Source: a virus
Strand: one strand, 5' to 3'
DNA: 23,558 nucleotides
Virus record (IMG/VR): IMGVR_UViG_3300042566_001605
Span: 1 to 23,558 of that record
The notes below the pieces were generated by a model. It made no database searches, was not told where the DNA came from, and was given only the letters and a program-made list of their open reading frames with translations. Shown here in pieces: positions 1-7,507 of the stretch. Each line of letters opens with the position of its first letter. Position 1 is the stretch's first letter. Both the position numbers and the translations under genes were made by a program.

Positions 1-105
1 TCACAAAAAGATCTTATAAATTCAACATTTCAATCACTTATTGCAATTGTAACTGGTGATACAAGCGTACTCTCAAAGGTAAAAAGTAGCATCGCTAACA
101 ACTAA
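1..105 (+). CDS. C-terminal end of an unidentified protein (partial)
   Basis: An open frame runs from base 1 to a TAA at 103-105 and gives the last 34 residues, ending SKVKSSIANN. The start lies outside the window. The tail is rich in Ser, Ile and Val and has no recognisable motif. Its position just before a virion-like gene suggests a structural protein, but that is only context. Function unknown. Confidence 0.6.
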   Translation, partial: SQKDLINSTFQSLIAIVTGDTSVLSKVKSSIANN

Positions 106-251
106 TTCTATCTCGCCTTAAAACCCCATTAGCCATCCGTCCCGGAACTTTCAGAATTCTAATAAAAAATCTAGATTTATACCTTAATACTAGCATCAAA
201 AGCTAATATTAATTATTATACCAAAGTTTCTAAAATTGTAAATAAGAAAAT
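106..251. other. Intergenic spacer, no clear signal
   Basis: AT-rich spacer between two plus-strand genes. I see a 12-bp palindrome (AAATCTAGATTT, 167-178) but no hairpin plus T-run terminator, no TATAAATA octamer and no early-type promoter. Confidence 0.5.
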
Positions 252-1568
252 ATGCCAACCCAATTTTTAACAGCGGATAGTTCGCTAACTCGTAAACATG
301 CTCGTTATGAGGTTGGCATGCTTGCAGATCAACTTACTCCAAGCGGAACAATCACTGATGCATTTGGACGACTACGCACTTCTTCACCGCTTACTCTATT
401 TGATTCTAGTCATAGATTTGCTGATAATGGTCTTTGGAGTACTGGTGTAGCTGGTAGCGGTACAGCAACATTTAATGCAAACCAAGGTCTAATTGATTGT
501 AGTGTTACTGCACTGTCTGGCTCATCTGTAAAGCGAGAAACGACGAAGGTTTTTTCATATCAACCTGGAAAATCATTGCTAGTTCTCAATACATTTGTAA
601 TGGCATCTGCAGATGACTCATCTGCAAAAGCAGGATTAGTGCAACGTGTAGGATATTATGGTGCCGATAATGGCATCTATTTTGAACTTGATGGCACGAC
701 TTTAAATATAGTAAAACGCACAATTGTAAATGGATCTTTGCAAAATATCAAAATAACACAATCACAGTGGAATGGCGATAAACTATTAAATGAGACTGGT
801 TCGTCTGGGCTTACTCTTGATATTTCTAAAGCACAAATTTTATGGATGGATTTTGAATGGTTGGGAGTTGGCAGCGTTCGAGTTGGTTTTGTAATTAATG
901 GAAAATTTGTTGTATGCCATACATTTTATCATGCTAATATAATTGCTTCTACATATACAACTACTGCTTCACTGCCATTGCGATACGAAATTGAAAATAC
1001 CTCTAACACTGGCAGTACAAGTACTCTTAAGCAAATATGCTCTACAGTAATTTCAGAAGGTGGATATCAACTATATGGAGCGCAACAAAGTATAGGCACT
1101 GCAATTGATGCCCCATATAATTTAATAACTGCTGCGGGCACTGACTATCCAGTGCTTACGATAAGATTAAAATCTACAAAACTGGATGCAGTTGTAATTC
1201 TTACTGCTCTTTCAATATTACCCGTATCAACTGCTAACTATAAGTGGAAGGTAGTTGCGGGAGGTGCAACTACTGGTGGAAGCGGATCTTGGCAGCCAGC
1301 ATCGGCAGATTCATCTGTAGAATATAAGATGGATGCTAGCGCAATTACTGGTGGAAGAATATTGGCATCTGGTTATATGAGCAATACAAATCAGAGCAAT
1401 CCTTCTCTTGATATTTTAAAAGAAGCGCTATTTAAATTTCAACTTGAACGCAATGGTTTGAGTGGAGTTCCAAATGAATTAACCCTGGTAGTTTCCGCGA
1501 GCGCTGCTTCAGGCGGAAGTCCAGCAAGAATTCACGCATCTCTAGATTGGGAAGAAATCTCACGCTAA
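252..1568 (+). CDS. Probable virion structural protein (DAFGRLR-motif family)
   Basis: A 438-residue protein rich in Ser, Thr, Gly and Ala with an alternating beta-type pattern and no Cys cluster or nucleotide-binding motif. Residues about 30-55 carry SGTITDAFGRLRTSSPLTLFDSSH. A DAFGRLRxSxPxTLFDS block of this kind recurs in phage tail and other virion proteins, particularly of aquatic phages. The rest reads as a beta-rich, lectin-like or fibre-like body, closing with LDWEEISR. The ATG is preceded by an A-rich stretch with no Shine-Dalgarno. The gene is followed after 9 bases by a small conserved phage gene. Virion location is from family resemblance; the precise part (tail, fibre or head decoration) cannot be decided. 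Confidence 0.6.
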   Translation: MPTQFLTADSSLTRKHARYEVGMLADQLTPSGTITDAFGRLRTSSPLTLFDSSHRFADNGLWSTGVAGSGTATFNANQGLIDCSVTALSGSSVKRETTKVFSYQPGKSLLVLNTFVMASADDSSAKAGLVQRVGYYGADNGIYFELDGTTLNIVKRTIVNGSLQNIKITQSQWNGDKLLNETGSSGLTLDISKAQILWMDFEWLGVGSVRVGFVINGKFVVCHTFYHANIIASTYTTTASLPLRYEIENTSNTGSTSTLKQICSTVISEGGYQLYGAQQSIGTAIDAPYNLITAAGTDYPVLTIRLKSTKLDAVVILTALSILPVSTANYKWKVVAGGATTGGSGSWQPASADSSVEYKMDASAITGGRILASGYMSNTNQSNPSLDILKEALFKFQLERNGLSGVPNELTLVVSASAASGGSPARIHASLDWEEISR

Positions 1569-1577
1569 TATATTATG

Positions 1578-1889
1578 ATGCGTTTTAAAGAATATATCTC
1601 TGAGCAGGCAGAATATGATGGTCGCAAGGTGACTCTCAATGAACCGTGGCGTAGCGACGATGAAAAGCATAAGTTTTATGTCTATGTGCGTAATGAAAAG
1701 GGCAACGTCATAAAACTTGGATTTGGTGATCCAAAGGCAGAGATAAAGCGTGATGATCCAGAGCGTCTAAAAAGTTTTAGAGCTCGCCATCAGTGTGATA
1801 CAGATCCGGGTCCAAAGTGGAAGGCTCGTTATTGGAGTTGTAAGTTTTGGGAAAAGGGAAAGACTGTGTCTGATTTATTGTCGAAATAA
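1578..1889 (+). CDS. Small conserved phage protein, possible capsid-targeting leader
   Basis: A 103-residue basic protein. Two ATGs lie in tandem (1575, 1578); the second gives MRFKEYISEQ, which resembles the T4 internal-protein leader (MKTYQEFI-x-E type), where the prohead protease cuts after the Glu of an I/L-x-E motif. The body contains GRKVTLNEP, YVYVRNEKGNVIKLGFGDP, IKRDDPERLKSFRARHQCD and KARYWSCKFW, a pattern I recognise from conserved short proteins of T4-like and other aquatic phages. The invariant-looking Cys and Trp suggest a compact fold. No enzyme motif is visible. Packaging into the head is an inference from the leader only. Confidence 0.55.
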   Translation: MRFKEYISEQAEYDGRKVTLNEPWRSDDEKHKFYVYVRNEKGNVIKLGFGDPKAEIKRDDPERLKSFRARHQCDTDPGPKWKARYWSCKFWEKGKTVSDLLSK

Positions 1890-1909
1890 ACGACGATATA
1901 AATTATAAT

Positions 1910-2278
1910 ATGCAGTTGGTAAATGAGTTAACAGATAAAAATTTTTTAGTCTACGCGGCTAAACATTATAACAATCCACACTGTCTAGATATAAAAGAGT
2001 TTCACGCTGATCTTGCTCATCTGAAGTATATCAAAAAACTCTTTAAAAAATATCAAGATAAAAGTATACTTCAAGAGAGGCTAATCTTAAACCATCTCAT
2101 TATACTTCACAATATGTTTTACCCTGAGGCAGCAACACGCATGTGTTTTAATCGAGTAAACGAACACAGTTGGCCAGCACTTAAGACATTTTTGCTTTAT
2201 CTAAACTATATTCCAGAAGGCGAATATATAAATATACCTATTGATCTATACGTAGCTCGAACACTTCAAAGAATTTAA
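1910..2278 (+). CDS. Conserved T4-like phage protein of unknown function
   Basis: A 122-residue, mostly helical protein starting MQLVNELTDKNFLVYAAKHY, followed by ILQERLILNHLIILHNMF and HSWPALKTFLLYLNYIP. I recall a similar pattern from small proteins of marine T4-like phages, but no function is known to me. It has no metal-binding cluster, membrane segment or catalytic motif. It lies 20 bases after the previous gene and 4 bases before the next, so it is probably cotranscribed. A TATAAATA octamer at 2227-2234 inside its 3' end could serve the following gene. Confidence 0.5.
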   Translation: MQLVNELTDKNFLVYAAKHYNNPHCLDIKEFHADLAHLKYIKKLFKKYQDKSILQERLILNHLIILHNMFYPEAATRMCFNRVNEHSWPALKTFLLYLNYIPEGEYINIPIDLYVARTLQRI

Positions 2279-2282
2279 AACT

Positions 2283-2867
2283 ATGGGACTCCTAACACGC
2301 ACTACAGACACTGTTTACGCATTTAGATTTTTACGCTTACTCACTACTCCATGGAAAAAAACTGGAGCCTATAAGATGGGGCTTATTGATGCTAATGGAA
2401 ATGTAATTCGCAAACCAGAAACAAGTGAAGAAAAAAGTAAGTATAATATTTTTCATAAATTGGTCTTTAACGTTAAACGTATGCTTAATGTAATTCCATT
2501 TGGCAAGACTACAATTGCTTCGTATCTTGCGGCGCTCTATCTCATAAAAGAAAAAACTGGAGTTTCTGATCGAGCACTTGCTAAGGTTATCAAAGAGGCC
2601 ACTGGGTGCGATCCACGTGCGCTTCATCTTGAAGAGTCTTTTTGGTATCTCAATGAAGACAACACTCTTCGTCATGGAACATACAAATTAACGCGTAACC
2701 TACCATTACAACTAACTGGAGACATATTGGCTCTCAAGAATACAACAATATCAATAGCAGAAAATTCATGCCCGGTTGGAAATATTTTTGGCGTAAATGT
2801 GTATGACGCCGTGCATTGTAAGACTGGACAAAAAGTATTAATAACTCAACACGATATTAAGCAATGA
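2283..2867 (+). CDS. Conserved phage protein of unknown function
   Basis: A 194-residue protein. The N-terminal part contains FRFLRLLTTPWKKTGAYKMGLIDANG followed by a basic region with FHKLVFNVKRMLNVIPFGKT and SYLAALYLIKEK; the C-terminal 60 residues look beta-rich (GDILALKNTTISIAEN, GNIFGVNVYDAVHCKTGQKV). The TPWKKT-x-AYK-x-GLID block resembles a protein that T4-like aquatic phages carry beside the next gene. There is no signal peptide and no clear catalytic motif. Its stop overlaps the next start by 4 bases (ATGA), a typical translational-coupling arrangement. Function unknown. Confidence 0.5.
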   Translation: MGLLTRTTDTVYAFRFLRLLTTPWKKTGAYKMGLIDANGNVIRKPETSEEKSKYNIFHKLVFNVKRMLNVIPFGKTTIASYLAALYLIKEKTGVSDRALAKVIKEATGCDPRALHLEESFWYLNEDNTLRHGTYKLTRNLPLQLTGDILALKNTTISIAENSCPVGNIFGVNVYDAVHCKTGQKVLITQHDIKQ

Positions 2868-3148
2868 AAAACGAAGAAGTAGTTACTGGAGACGTTGCAA
2901 TGCCACCTTCTGACTATCCTAAAAGTGGAGCAACATGGAGACTTTTTAATGTACCAACTGACATCTTTAGACGGTTTGAAACCGGGCGAAATAAGTTTGA
3001 ACGCTGGTGTAAATATCTAGATATGGCAGATGAGGAGCAGCAAGCTTTATACAATTATGCCAAGAAAAATAGCAAGCATACAATTGTACTACGTGATTCT
3101 GTTAGTGGCGCTCTTCGTAGCATACGCAGACGTGCCATGAATGAATGA
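2864..3148 (+). CDS. Conserved small phage protein of unknown function
   Basis: A 94-residue charged protein, ATGA-overlapped with the upstream gene. It contains TWRLFNVPTDIFRRFETGRNKFERWCKYL and KHTIVLRDSVSGALRSIRRR, both rich in Arg and aromatic residues. The pair with the preceding gene looks conserved in T4-like aquatic phages from memory, but no role is known to me. It is the last gene before an early-type promoter at 3172-3200, so it likely ends a transcription unit, though I see no strong terminator in the 85-base gap. Confidence 0.5.
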   Translation: MKNEEVVTGDVAMPPSDYPKSGATWRLFNVPTDIFRRFETGRNKFERWCKYLDMADEEQQALYNYAKKNSKHTIVLRDSVSGALRSIRRRAMNE

Positions 3149-3171
3149 ATCACGAGACGTGTAAAAAATTA

Positions 3172-3200
3172 TTTACAACTCGCCTTTTTCTGTTTATAAT
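3172..3200 (+). promoter_or_regulatory. Early-type (sigma70-like) promoter upstream of nrdB
   Basis: TTTACA at 3172-3177 and TATAAT at 3195-3200 are separated by exactly 17 bases. The GTTTAC-like -35 with TATAAT resembles T4 early promoters. It lies 34 bases before the nrdB ATG. Confidence 0.7.
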
Positions 3201-3233
3201 AAACATCTGCTACACAGCGTAACATTTTCCAAC

Positions 3234-4232
3234 ATGAACGACAATAATACACACAGCATCTTCGAAGAACAAATTAGCCGCAAACCAAACCACTATCCAT
3301 GGACAGAGCAGTTTATTGAGGCCATGCACAATGGATTTTGGACAGACAAAGAGTTTAGTTTTAAATCTGATGTGCAGCAATTTAAGGTTGATTTAAATGA
3401 TCAAGAACGCGAGATTATTGTGCGTACACTTTCAGCAGTTGGACAAATTGAAGTTGCAGTAAAAACTTTTTGGGCCAAACTGGGAGAAAACCTGCCGCAT
3501 CCTAGTCTTCAAGATCTAGGCTATGTTATGGCAAACATTGAAGTTATTCATAATAGTGCCTATGAGCGTCTACTTAGTGTGCTTGAACTAGAAGATATTT
3601 TTGAAGAGAATCTTAAACTTGAATGGATACAAGGTCGTGTTAAATATCTTCGTAAGTATACTCACAAGTTTTATAAAGATTCTAAAAAACAATATCTCTA
3701 TGCTTTGATTCTTTTCACTCTTTTTGTTGAAAATGTTTCGTTATTTTCTCAGTTTTATATTATTAACTGGTTCGCTCGTTTTAAAAATGTACTTAAAGAC
3801 ACAGATCAGCAAGTAAAGTATACTCGCAATGAAGAAAACATTCATGCTCTTGTTGGTATAAAGATTATCAACACAATTCGTGAAGAGCATCCTGAACTAT
3901 TTGACAATGAGCTTGAGGCACGCATCGCGCATGAAGCTGAAGAGGCATACAAGTCTGAAGCTAAGATTGTTGACTGGATGATCAATGGCATAAATGAACC
4001 TGGGCTATCAGCACCAATTCTTAAAGAGTTTATTAAAAATCGTATCAATGAATCCCTTGCTCAAATCGGTTTTAAACCAGTATTTGAAGTGGATAGAGAG
4101 TTGCTTGAGTCTACAATGTGGTTTGAAGAAGAACTACTTGGCAACAATATGACGGACTTTTTTTCGTCTAGACCGGTTGAATATTCTAAGAAAAGTCAAT
4201 GTTTTGACGAAGATTCATTGTTTGATGATTGA
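3234..4232 (+). CDS. nrdB: Class I ribonucleotide reductase, beta (radical) subunit
   Basis: A 332-residue ferritin-like protein that supplies the tyrosyl radical used by NrdA to reduce ribonucleotides. Diiron ligands are visible: Glu73 (in QIEVAVKTFW), Glu103 and His106 followed by the radical Tyr110 (in ANIEVIHNSAYERLL), Glu166 (in LFVENVSL), and Glu201 with His204 (in RNEENIHALVG). The E-x-x-H-x-x-x-Y spacing matches the canonical class Ia subunit. The C-terminus (about 310-332) is acidic and flexible, as needed to dock on NrdA. No ATP-cone precedes the core. An early-type promoter lies just upstream. The gene is convergent with a minus-strand HNH gene that separates it from nrdA, and the nrdB-before-nrdA order is reversed relative to T4. 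Confidence 0.95.
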   Translation: MNDNNTHSIFEEQISRKPNHYPWTEQFIEAMHNGFWTDKEFSFKSDVQQFKVDLNDQEREIIVRTLSAVGQIEVAVKTFWAKLGENLPHPSLQDLGYVMANIEVIHNSAYERLLSVLELEDIFEENLKLEWIQGRVKYLRKYTHKFYKDSKKQYLYALILFTLFVENVSLFSQFYIINWFARFKNVLKDTDQQVKYTRNEENIHALVGIKIINTIREEHPELFDNELEARIAHEAEEAYKSEAKIVDWMINGINEPGLSAPILKEFIKNRINESLAQIGFKPVFEVDRELLESTMWFEEELLGNNMTDFFSSRPVEYSKKSQCFDEDSLFDD

Positions 4233-4256
4233 GTAAAAAAATGATTAAACATTGGT

Positions 4257-4850
4257 CTACCTTTTGTATTTTTTACCTTTTAATGATTCTGCAATTTTTT
4301 TCTTAGTTTCTTCTGATAACGGTTTTCTTTTTCTATTTTTTGCTGCTATGCTCATATTTCGTCTATGTTCTTCAGAAGGTATATTTCCTTTCATGCGTTT
4401 GCTAACTGCTTCACCAATACTACGACGAGCTTCTTCAGAATGTTTAAACGCTCCCTTTTTTCCTTTATTCCATGGTATTCTTCCTTTACCGCCTTTACCA
4501 ATATTTCGTTTATGTTCTTCAGTAAATATCTTTCCCTTTTTAGATTCGCTCATTTTTCGGCGTGTTTCGTCATTATGAATTTTACCTGACATAGGATAAA
4601 TTTTTATTCCACTCATATATTTCCATGCCATTAAATCACCATCATTCCTGTTTATCTTCCATAATAACCAATGAGCAATTATATGTTGACGACGGGTTAA
4701 ATAAGTACAATTGTTTTCCTCATATGTGCCCCCTTGATGTCGAGGAACAATCCTATGTCGCTCAAGACCACTACCAATCGGTTTCCACTCCTCTTTTAAA
4801 TTCTTGTGCGAATTAACAAGATTGTTATAAATTCTTTTATATATACTCAT
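4257..4850 (-). CDS. HNH homing endonuclease with NUMOD3-like repeats
   Basis: A 197-residue very basic protein on the opposite strand between nrdB and nrdA. Residues about 29-62 form an HNH-type core (LERHRIVPRHQGGTYEENN followed by LTRRQHIIAHWLLW). The C-terminal half holds repeated NUMOD3-like DNA-binding units (DETRRKMSESKKGK, TEEHKRNIGKGGKG, SEEARRSIGEAVSKRMKG, SEEHRRNMSIAAKN, SEETKKKIAESLKGKK), typical of phage-encoded mobile endonucleases. The frame is open upstream to an ATG at 4937, but a minus-strand TATAAATA octamer lies at 4922-4929, so the start at 4850 is preferred. It probably nicks or cuts an allele lacking the insertion near nrdA/nrdB. Confidence 0.85.
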   Translation of the reverse strand: MSIYKRIYNNLVNSHKNLKEEWKPIGSGLERHRIVPRHQGGTYEENNCTYLTRRQHIIAHWLLWKINRNDGDLMAWKYMSGIKIYPMSGKIHNDETRRKMSESKKGKIFTEEHKRNIGKGGKGRIPWNKGKKGAFKHSEEARRSIGEAVSKRMKGNIPSEEHRRNMSIAAKNRKRKPLSEETKKKIAESLKGKKYKR

Positions 4851-4921
4851 AGCTGAACTTCTACGTTTAATTATTTTAAGTTTAGAGTCGATGGGAACTG
4901 CAATTCCGCGATCGACTAATC

Positions 4922-4929
4922 TATTTATA
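4922..4929 (-). promoter_or_regulatory. T4-type late promoter for the HNH gene
   Basis: Reads TATAAATA on the minus strand, 72 bases before the preferred HNH start. This is the T4 late promoter octamer, so the endonuclease would be transcribed late and antisense to the nrd genes. Confidence 0.55.
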
Positions 4930-4964
4930 CGAAACACTCTTAAAACAATATATATCTATATTAT

Positions 4965-6626
4965 ATGCAAAAACGAAAAATATACTGGTTAAATTCTGAT
5001 AGTCGAAAATTTTTAGAGAGAGGATATCTCTTAGAGGGAGAAACTCCAGAACAGAGAATACAGGACATTGGAGATAGAGCGCAGGCGTTATTAGATGATA
5101 TGCCTGGTTTTTCAGACAAGTTTGTAGACTATATGTCAAGAGGTTTTTATTCTCTTGCTTCTCCAATCTGGTCAAACTTTGGCCGTAAACGCGGGTTGCC
5201 AATCTCATGCTTTGGTAGTTATATACCTGATGACATGAATGGAATCCTCTCAAAGGTCGGAGAGATTGGTACAATGTCAAAAGTCGGTGGAGGAACTTCC
5301 GCATATTTTGGAGATGTGCGCGGTCGAGGGGCCTCTATCTCTTCTGGTGGTGCTGCTACAGGTGTGCATCATCAACTTACAGTTTTCGATTCGCTTATCA
5401 ACTATGTCTCGCAAGGCAACGTTCGTCGTGGTTCTTTTGCAGCCTATTTGCCTATTGATCACCCTGACATTGAAGAGTTTCTTAAGATTCGGTCTGAAGG
5501 TAACGCTATTCAAGACTTGTCCATAGGCGTATGTGTATCAGATGAGTGGATGAAGAGTATGATTGGCGGCGACAAAGACAAACGTAAAGTTTGGAGTACA
5601 GTCATTAAAAAACGATTTGAGTCTGGCTATCCTTATATCTTTTTCTCTGATAATGTAAACAACGGCGCACCCCAGATGTATAAAGACAAGGGTCTTAAGA
5701 TACATGCAAGTAACCTTTGCACAGAAATCTTTTTGTCTACATCAGAAGATGAAAGTTTTGTATGTGACCTCTCTTCACTTAATCTTGAAAAGTGGGACGA
5801 GATTGCAGAGACAGATGCAGTAGAGACGCTTGTATATTTCTTGGATGCAGTCATGTCTGAATTTATTTTGAAGACTGGAAATCCTGGCAATGAATTTATG
5901 AGAGCGCCTCGTAAGTTTGCTATCAATCAGCGTGCACTCGGCGTAGGTGTGCTTGGTTGGCATTCATTGTTGCAGTCAAAGATGGTGCCATTCGAGTCGA
6001 TGGAAGCAAAGATGATGAACAATCAAATTTGGAGTACTATCCGTGCCAAGGCAGACTCTGCTACCTCCCAACTTGCAAAACTTTTTGGCGAGCCATTTAT
6101 GTTAGAAGGCTATGGTCGACGCAACTCTACTACGCTTGCAATTGCTCCTACTACAAGTAGTTCGTTTATACTTGGACAAGTATCTCCAAGTATTGAACCG
6201 CTGAACAGCAATTATTTTGTTAAGGATCTTGCTAAAGGCAAGTTTACCTATCGCAATCCATATCTTGAAAAGTTGCTCAAAGAAAAAGGCAAAAATGATC
6301 AAGAAACATGGAAGGATGTTCTTACTCATGGTGGTTCTGTACAACATCTAGAATTTCTTTCTGCAGAAGAAAAAGATGTATTTAAAACCTTTGGTGAAAT
6401 TAGTCAAAAAGAAATTGTCATTCAGGCAGCACAACGTCAAAAGTATATTGACCAAGGTCAATCACTTAACTTGATGATTGCACCTACTGCAAAGCCAAAA
6501 GAAGTCAACGAGCTTCTTATCTTTGCTTGGGAACAAGGAGTCAAGTCGTTGTATTATCAACGTAGCGCAAATCCAGCACAGGAACTTGCACGTTCAATCT
6601 TAACTTGCAGCACATGTGAAGGGTAA
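4965..6626 (+). CDS. nrdA: Class I ribonucleotide reductase, alpha (catalytic) subunit
   Basis: A 553-residue catalytic subunit that makes deoxyribonucleotides with NrdB. All key residues are present: Cys82 (LPISCFGSY) and Cys267 (SFVCDLSSLNL) as the reducing pair, Asn250-Leu-Cys252-Thr-Glu254 (NLCTEI) with the thiyl Cys, Tyr530-Tyr531 (SLYYQRS) for radical transfer, and the C-terminal Cys548-x-x-Cys551 shuttle (TCSTCEG). The protein begins directly with YWLNSDSRKFLERGYL, which aligns well inside longer NrdA proteins, so the N-terminal ATP-cone is absent. That implies no dATP activity switch; shortened NrdA of this type is known from marine phages. The start lies 28 bases upstream of the first ATG of the opposing HNH frame. 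The 3' end overlaps a small GTG-start gene by 11 bases. Confidence 0.95.
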   Translation: MQKRKIYWLNSDSRKFLERGYLLEGETPEQRIQDIGDRAQALLDDMPGFSDKFVDYMSRGFYSLASPIWSNFGRKRGLPISCFGSYIPDDMNGILSKVGEIGTMSKVGGGTSAYFGDVRGRGASISSGGAATGVHHQLTVFDSLINYVSQGNVRRGSFAAYLPIDHPDIEEFLKIRSEGNAIQDLSIGVCVSDEWMKSMIGGDKDKRKVWSTVIKKRFESGYPYIFFSDNVNNGAPQMYKDKGLKIHASNLCTEIFLSTSEDESFVCDLSSLNLEKWDEIAETDAVETLVYFLDAVMSEFILKTGNPGNEFMRAPRKFAINQRALGVGVLGWHSLLQSKMVPFESMEAKMMNNQIWSTIRAKADSATSQLAKLFGEPFMLEGYGRRNSTTLAIAPTTSSSFILGQVSPSIEPLNSNYFVKDLAKGKFTYRNPYLEKLLKEKGKNDQETWKDVLTHGGSVQHLEFLSAEEKDVFKTFGEISQKEIVIQAAQRQKYIDQGQSLNLMIAPTAKPKEVNELLIFAWEQGVKSLYYQRSANPAQELARSILTCSTCEG

Positions 6627-6810
6627 AGACTATATAAAACTGTCTCCATTTTGGTATGCACTTGGTATGTTTGTAGTAGTACCATTTGCATCGATACTTA
6701 TGATAGTGTCTGCTCTTTTAATGCTAACATTTTGGCCATTAGTTCCGTTTATCGCATATTTTGAAAGAAAGAACGACCCCGTTGTTGATGATATAAATAA
6801 CAGAAAATAA
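6616..6810 (+). CDS. Small two-segment membrane protein
   Basis: A 64-residue protein with a GTG start inside the last codons of nrdA. Residues about 10-45 form one long or two short hydrophobic segments (FWYALGMFVVVPFASILMIVSALLML, FWPLVPFIAYF), followed by a charged tail (ERKNDPVVDDINNRK). It would sit in the inner membrane. No family is recognised. An internal ATG at 6667 would remove the first segment, so GTG is preferred but uncertain. A TATAAATA octamer at 6792-6799 in its end could serve the next gene. Confidence 0.5.
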   Translation: MKGKDYIKLSPFWYALGMFVVVPFASILMIVSALLMLTFWPLVPFIAYFERKNDPVVDDINNRK

Positions 6811-6829
6811 TTTAAATATATTAAATATA

Positions 6830-7030
6830 ATGATAGAAAACAACAGATGTCCAAAATGCAAATACGTCTACGAAGTCTCTTGGGATGATGAGGACGATAA
6901 ATACTATTGCGATGACGAAGAAGATTTTGAAGATCTAGAACGCGAAGAACTCTACCCAGAATATTGCCCTTTTTGTGGAACCTATCGTATCTATGGAACA
7001 GAAGACGATTCTCGTGATGACGAAATTTAA
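6830..7030 (+). CDS. Acidic zinc-ribbon protein
   Basis: A 66-residue, strongly acidic protein. Two C-x-x-C knuckles frame the sequence: CPKC at residues 7-10 and CPFC at about 47-50, with a stretch of Asp and Glu between. This is the layout of a small rubredoxin-like zinc ribbon, a common phage module that may bind protein or nucleic acid. The acidity argues for a protein partner. It lies 19 bases after the membrane gene and 10 bases before the GIY-YIG gene, so it is likely cotranscribed. Specific function unknown. Confidence 0.6.
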   Translation: MIENNRCPKCKYVYEVSWDDEDDKYYCDDEEDFEDLEREELYPEYCPFCGTYRIYGTEDDSRDDEI

Positions 7031-7040
7031 TATATAATTT

Positions 7041-7472
7041 ATGACATGGCTATATAATGAACTTCCTTTTACTCGTGAACTTGCTCAAGAGAAGATTGAT
7101 GAAGGTTATATTGGGTTTGTCTATGAAATAACTGATAGTCTAAATGGCAAAAAATATATTGGCAAAAAACTGTTGTCTAGTGTAAAAAAACTTGCTCCAC
7201 TAAAAGGCAAAACGCGCAAAAGAAAAAAGTGTGTACAGTCTGATTGGGAAAAATACTATGGCAGCAGTGAAACTGTAAAGGCTTTGGTCGAATCACGGCA
7301 ATCAGATTTTATTCGTCGAATCATATATCTCTGTAAATCTAAAGGTGAATTGTCTTATATGGAAGCAAAGGAACAGTTTGACAAAGAGGTGCTGCTTACA
7401 GATGATTTTTACAACGAATTTATTGGAGTAAAAATCCACAGCGCCCATGTGAAAAGTTTATGGAAAAAGTAG
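7041..7472 (+). CDS. GIY-YIG-like nuclease domain protein
   Basis: A 143-residue basic protein. Residues 22-45 contain GYIGFVYEITDSLNGKKYIGKK, matching the two signature strands of the GIY-YIG fold (G-F-V-Y and K-Y-I-G), followed by a Lys/Arg-rich loop, SDWEKYYGSS and RRIIYLCKSKGELSYMEAKEQ, where the family's catalytic Arg and Glu could lie. The canonical GIY is GFVY here. Similar stand-alone proteins are frequent in T4-like phages and may be free-standing homing nucleases or relics. It ends immediately before an early-type promoter that drives the RNase H gene. Confidence 0.65.
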   Translation: MTWLYNELPFTRELAQEKIDEGYIGFVYEITDSLNGKKYIGKKLLSSVKKLAPLKGKTRKRKKCVQSDWEKYYGSSETVKALVESRQSDFIRRIIYLCKSKGELSYMEAKEQFDKEVLLTDDFYNEFIGVKIHSAHVKSLWKK

Positions 7473-7501
7473 TGTACATTTGAGTCACACTAGTGTATAA
7501 T
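7473..7501 (+). promoter_or_regulatory. Early-type promoter at the rnh start (leaderless)
   Basis: TGTACA at 7473-7478 and TATAAT at 7496-7501 with a 17-base spacer. Transcription would begin about 7 bases after the -10 box, on or next to the ATG at 7508, so the mRNA would be leaderless or nearly so. Confidence 0.65.
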
Positions 7502-7507
7502 TATATC

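Noticed and set aside
4851-4937. N-terminal 29-residue extension of the HNH protein
   Set aside because: It would start upstream of the minus-strand late promoter at 4922-4929, and the core begins well after the ATG at 4850.
7493-7507. GTG start of RNase H at 7493
   Set aside because: It overlaps the promoter -10 box, and family members start directly with the LLIDYSG-type strand.
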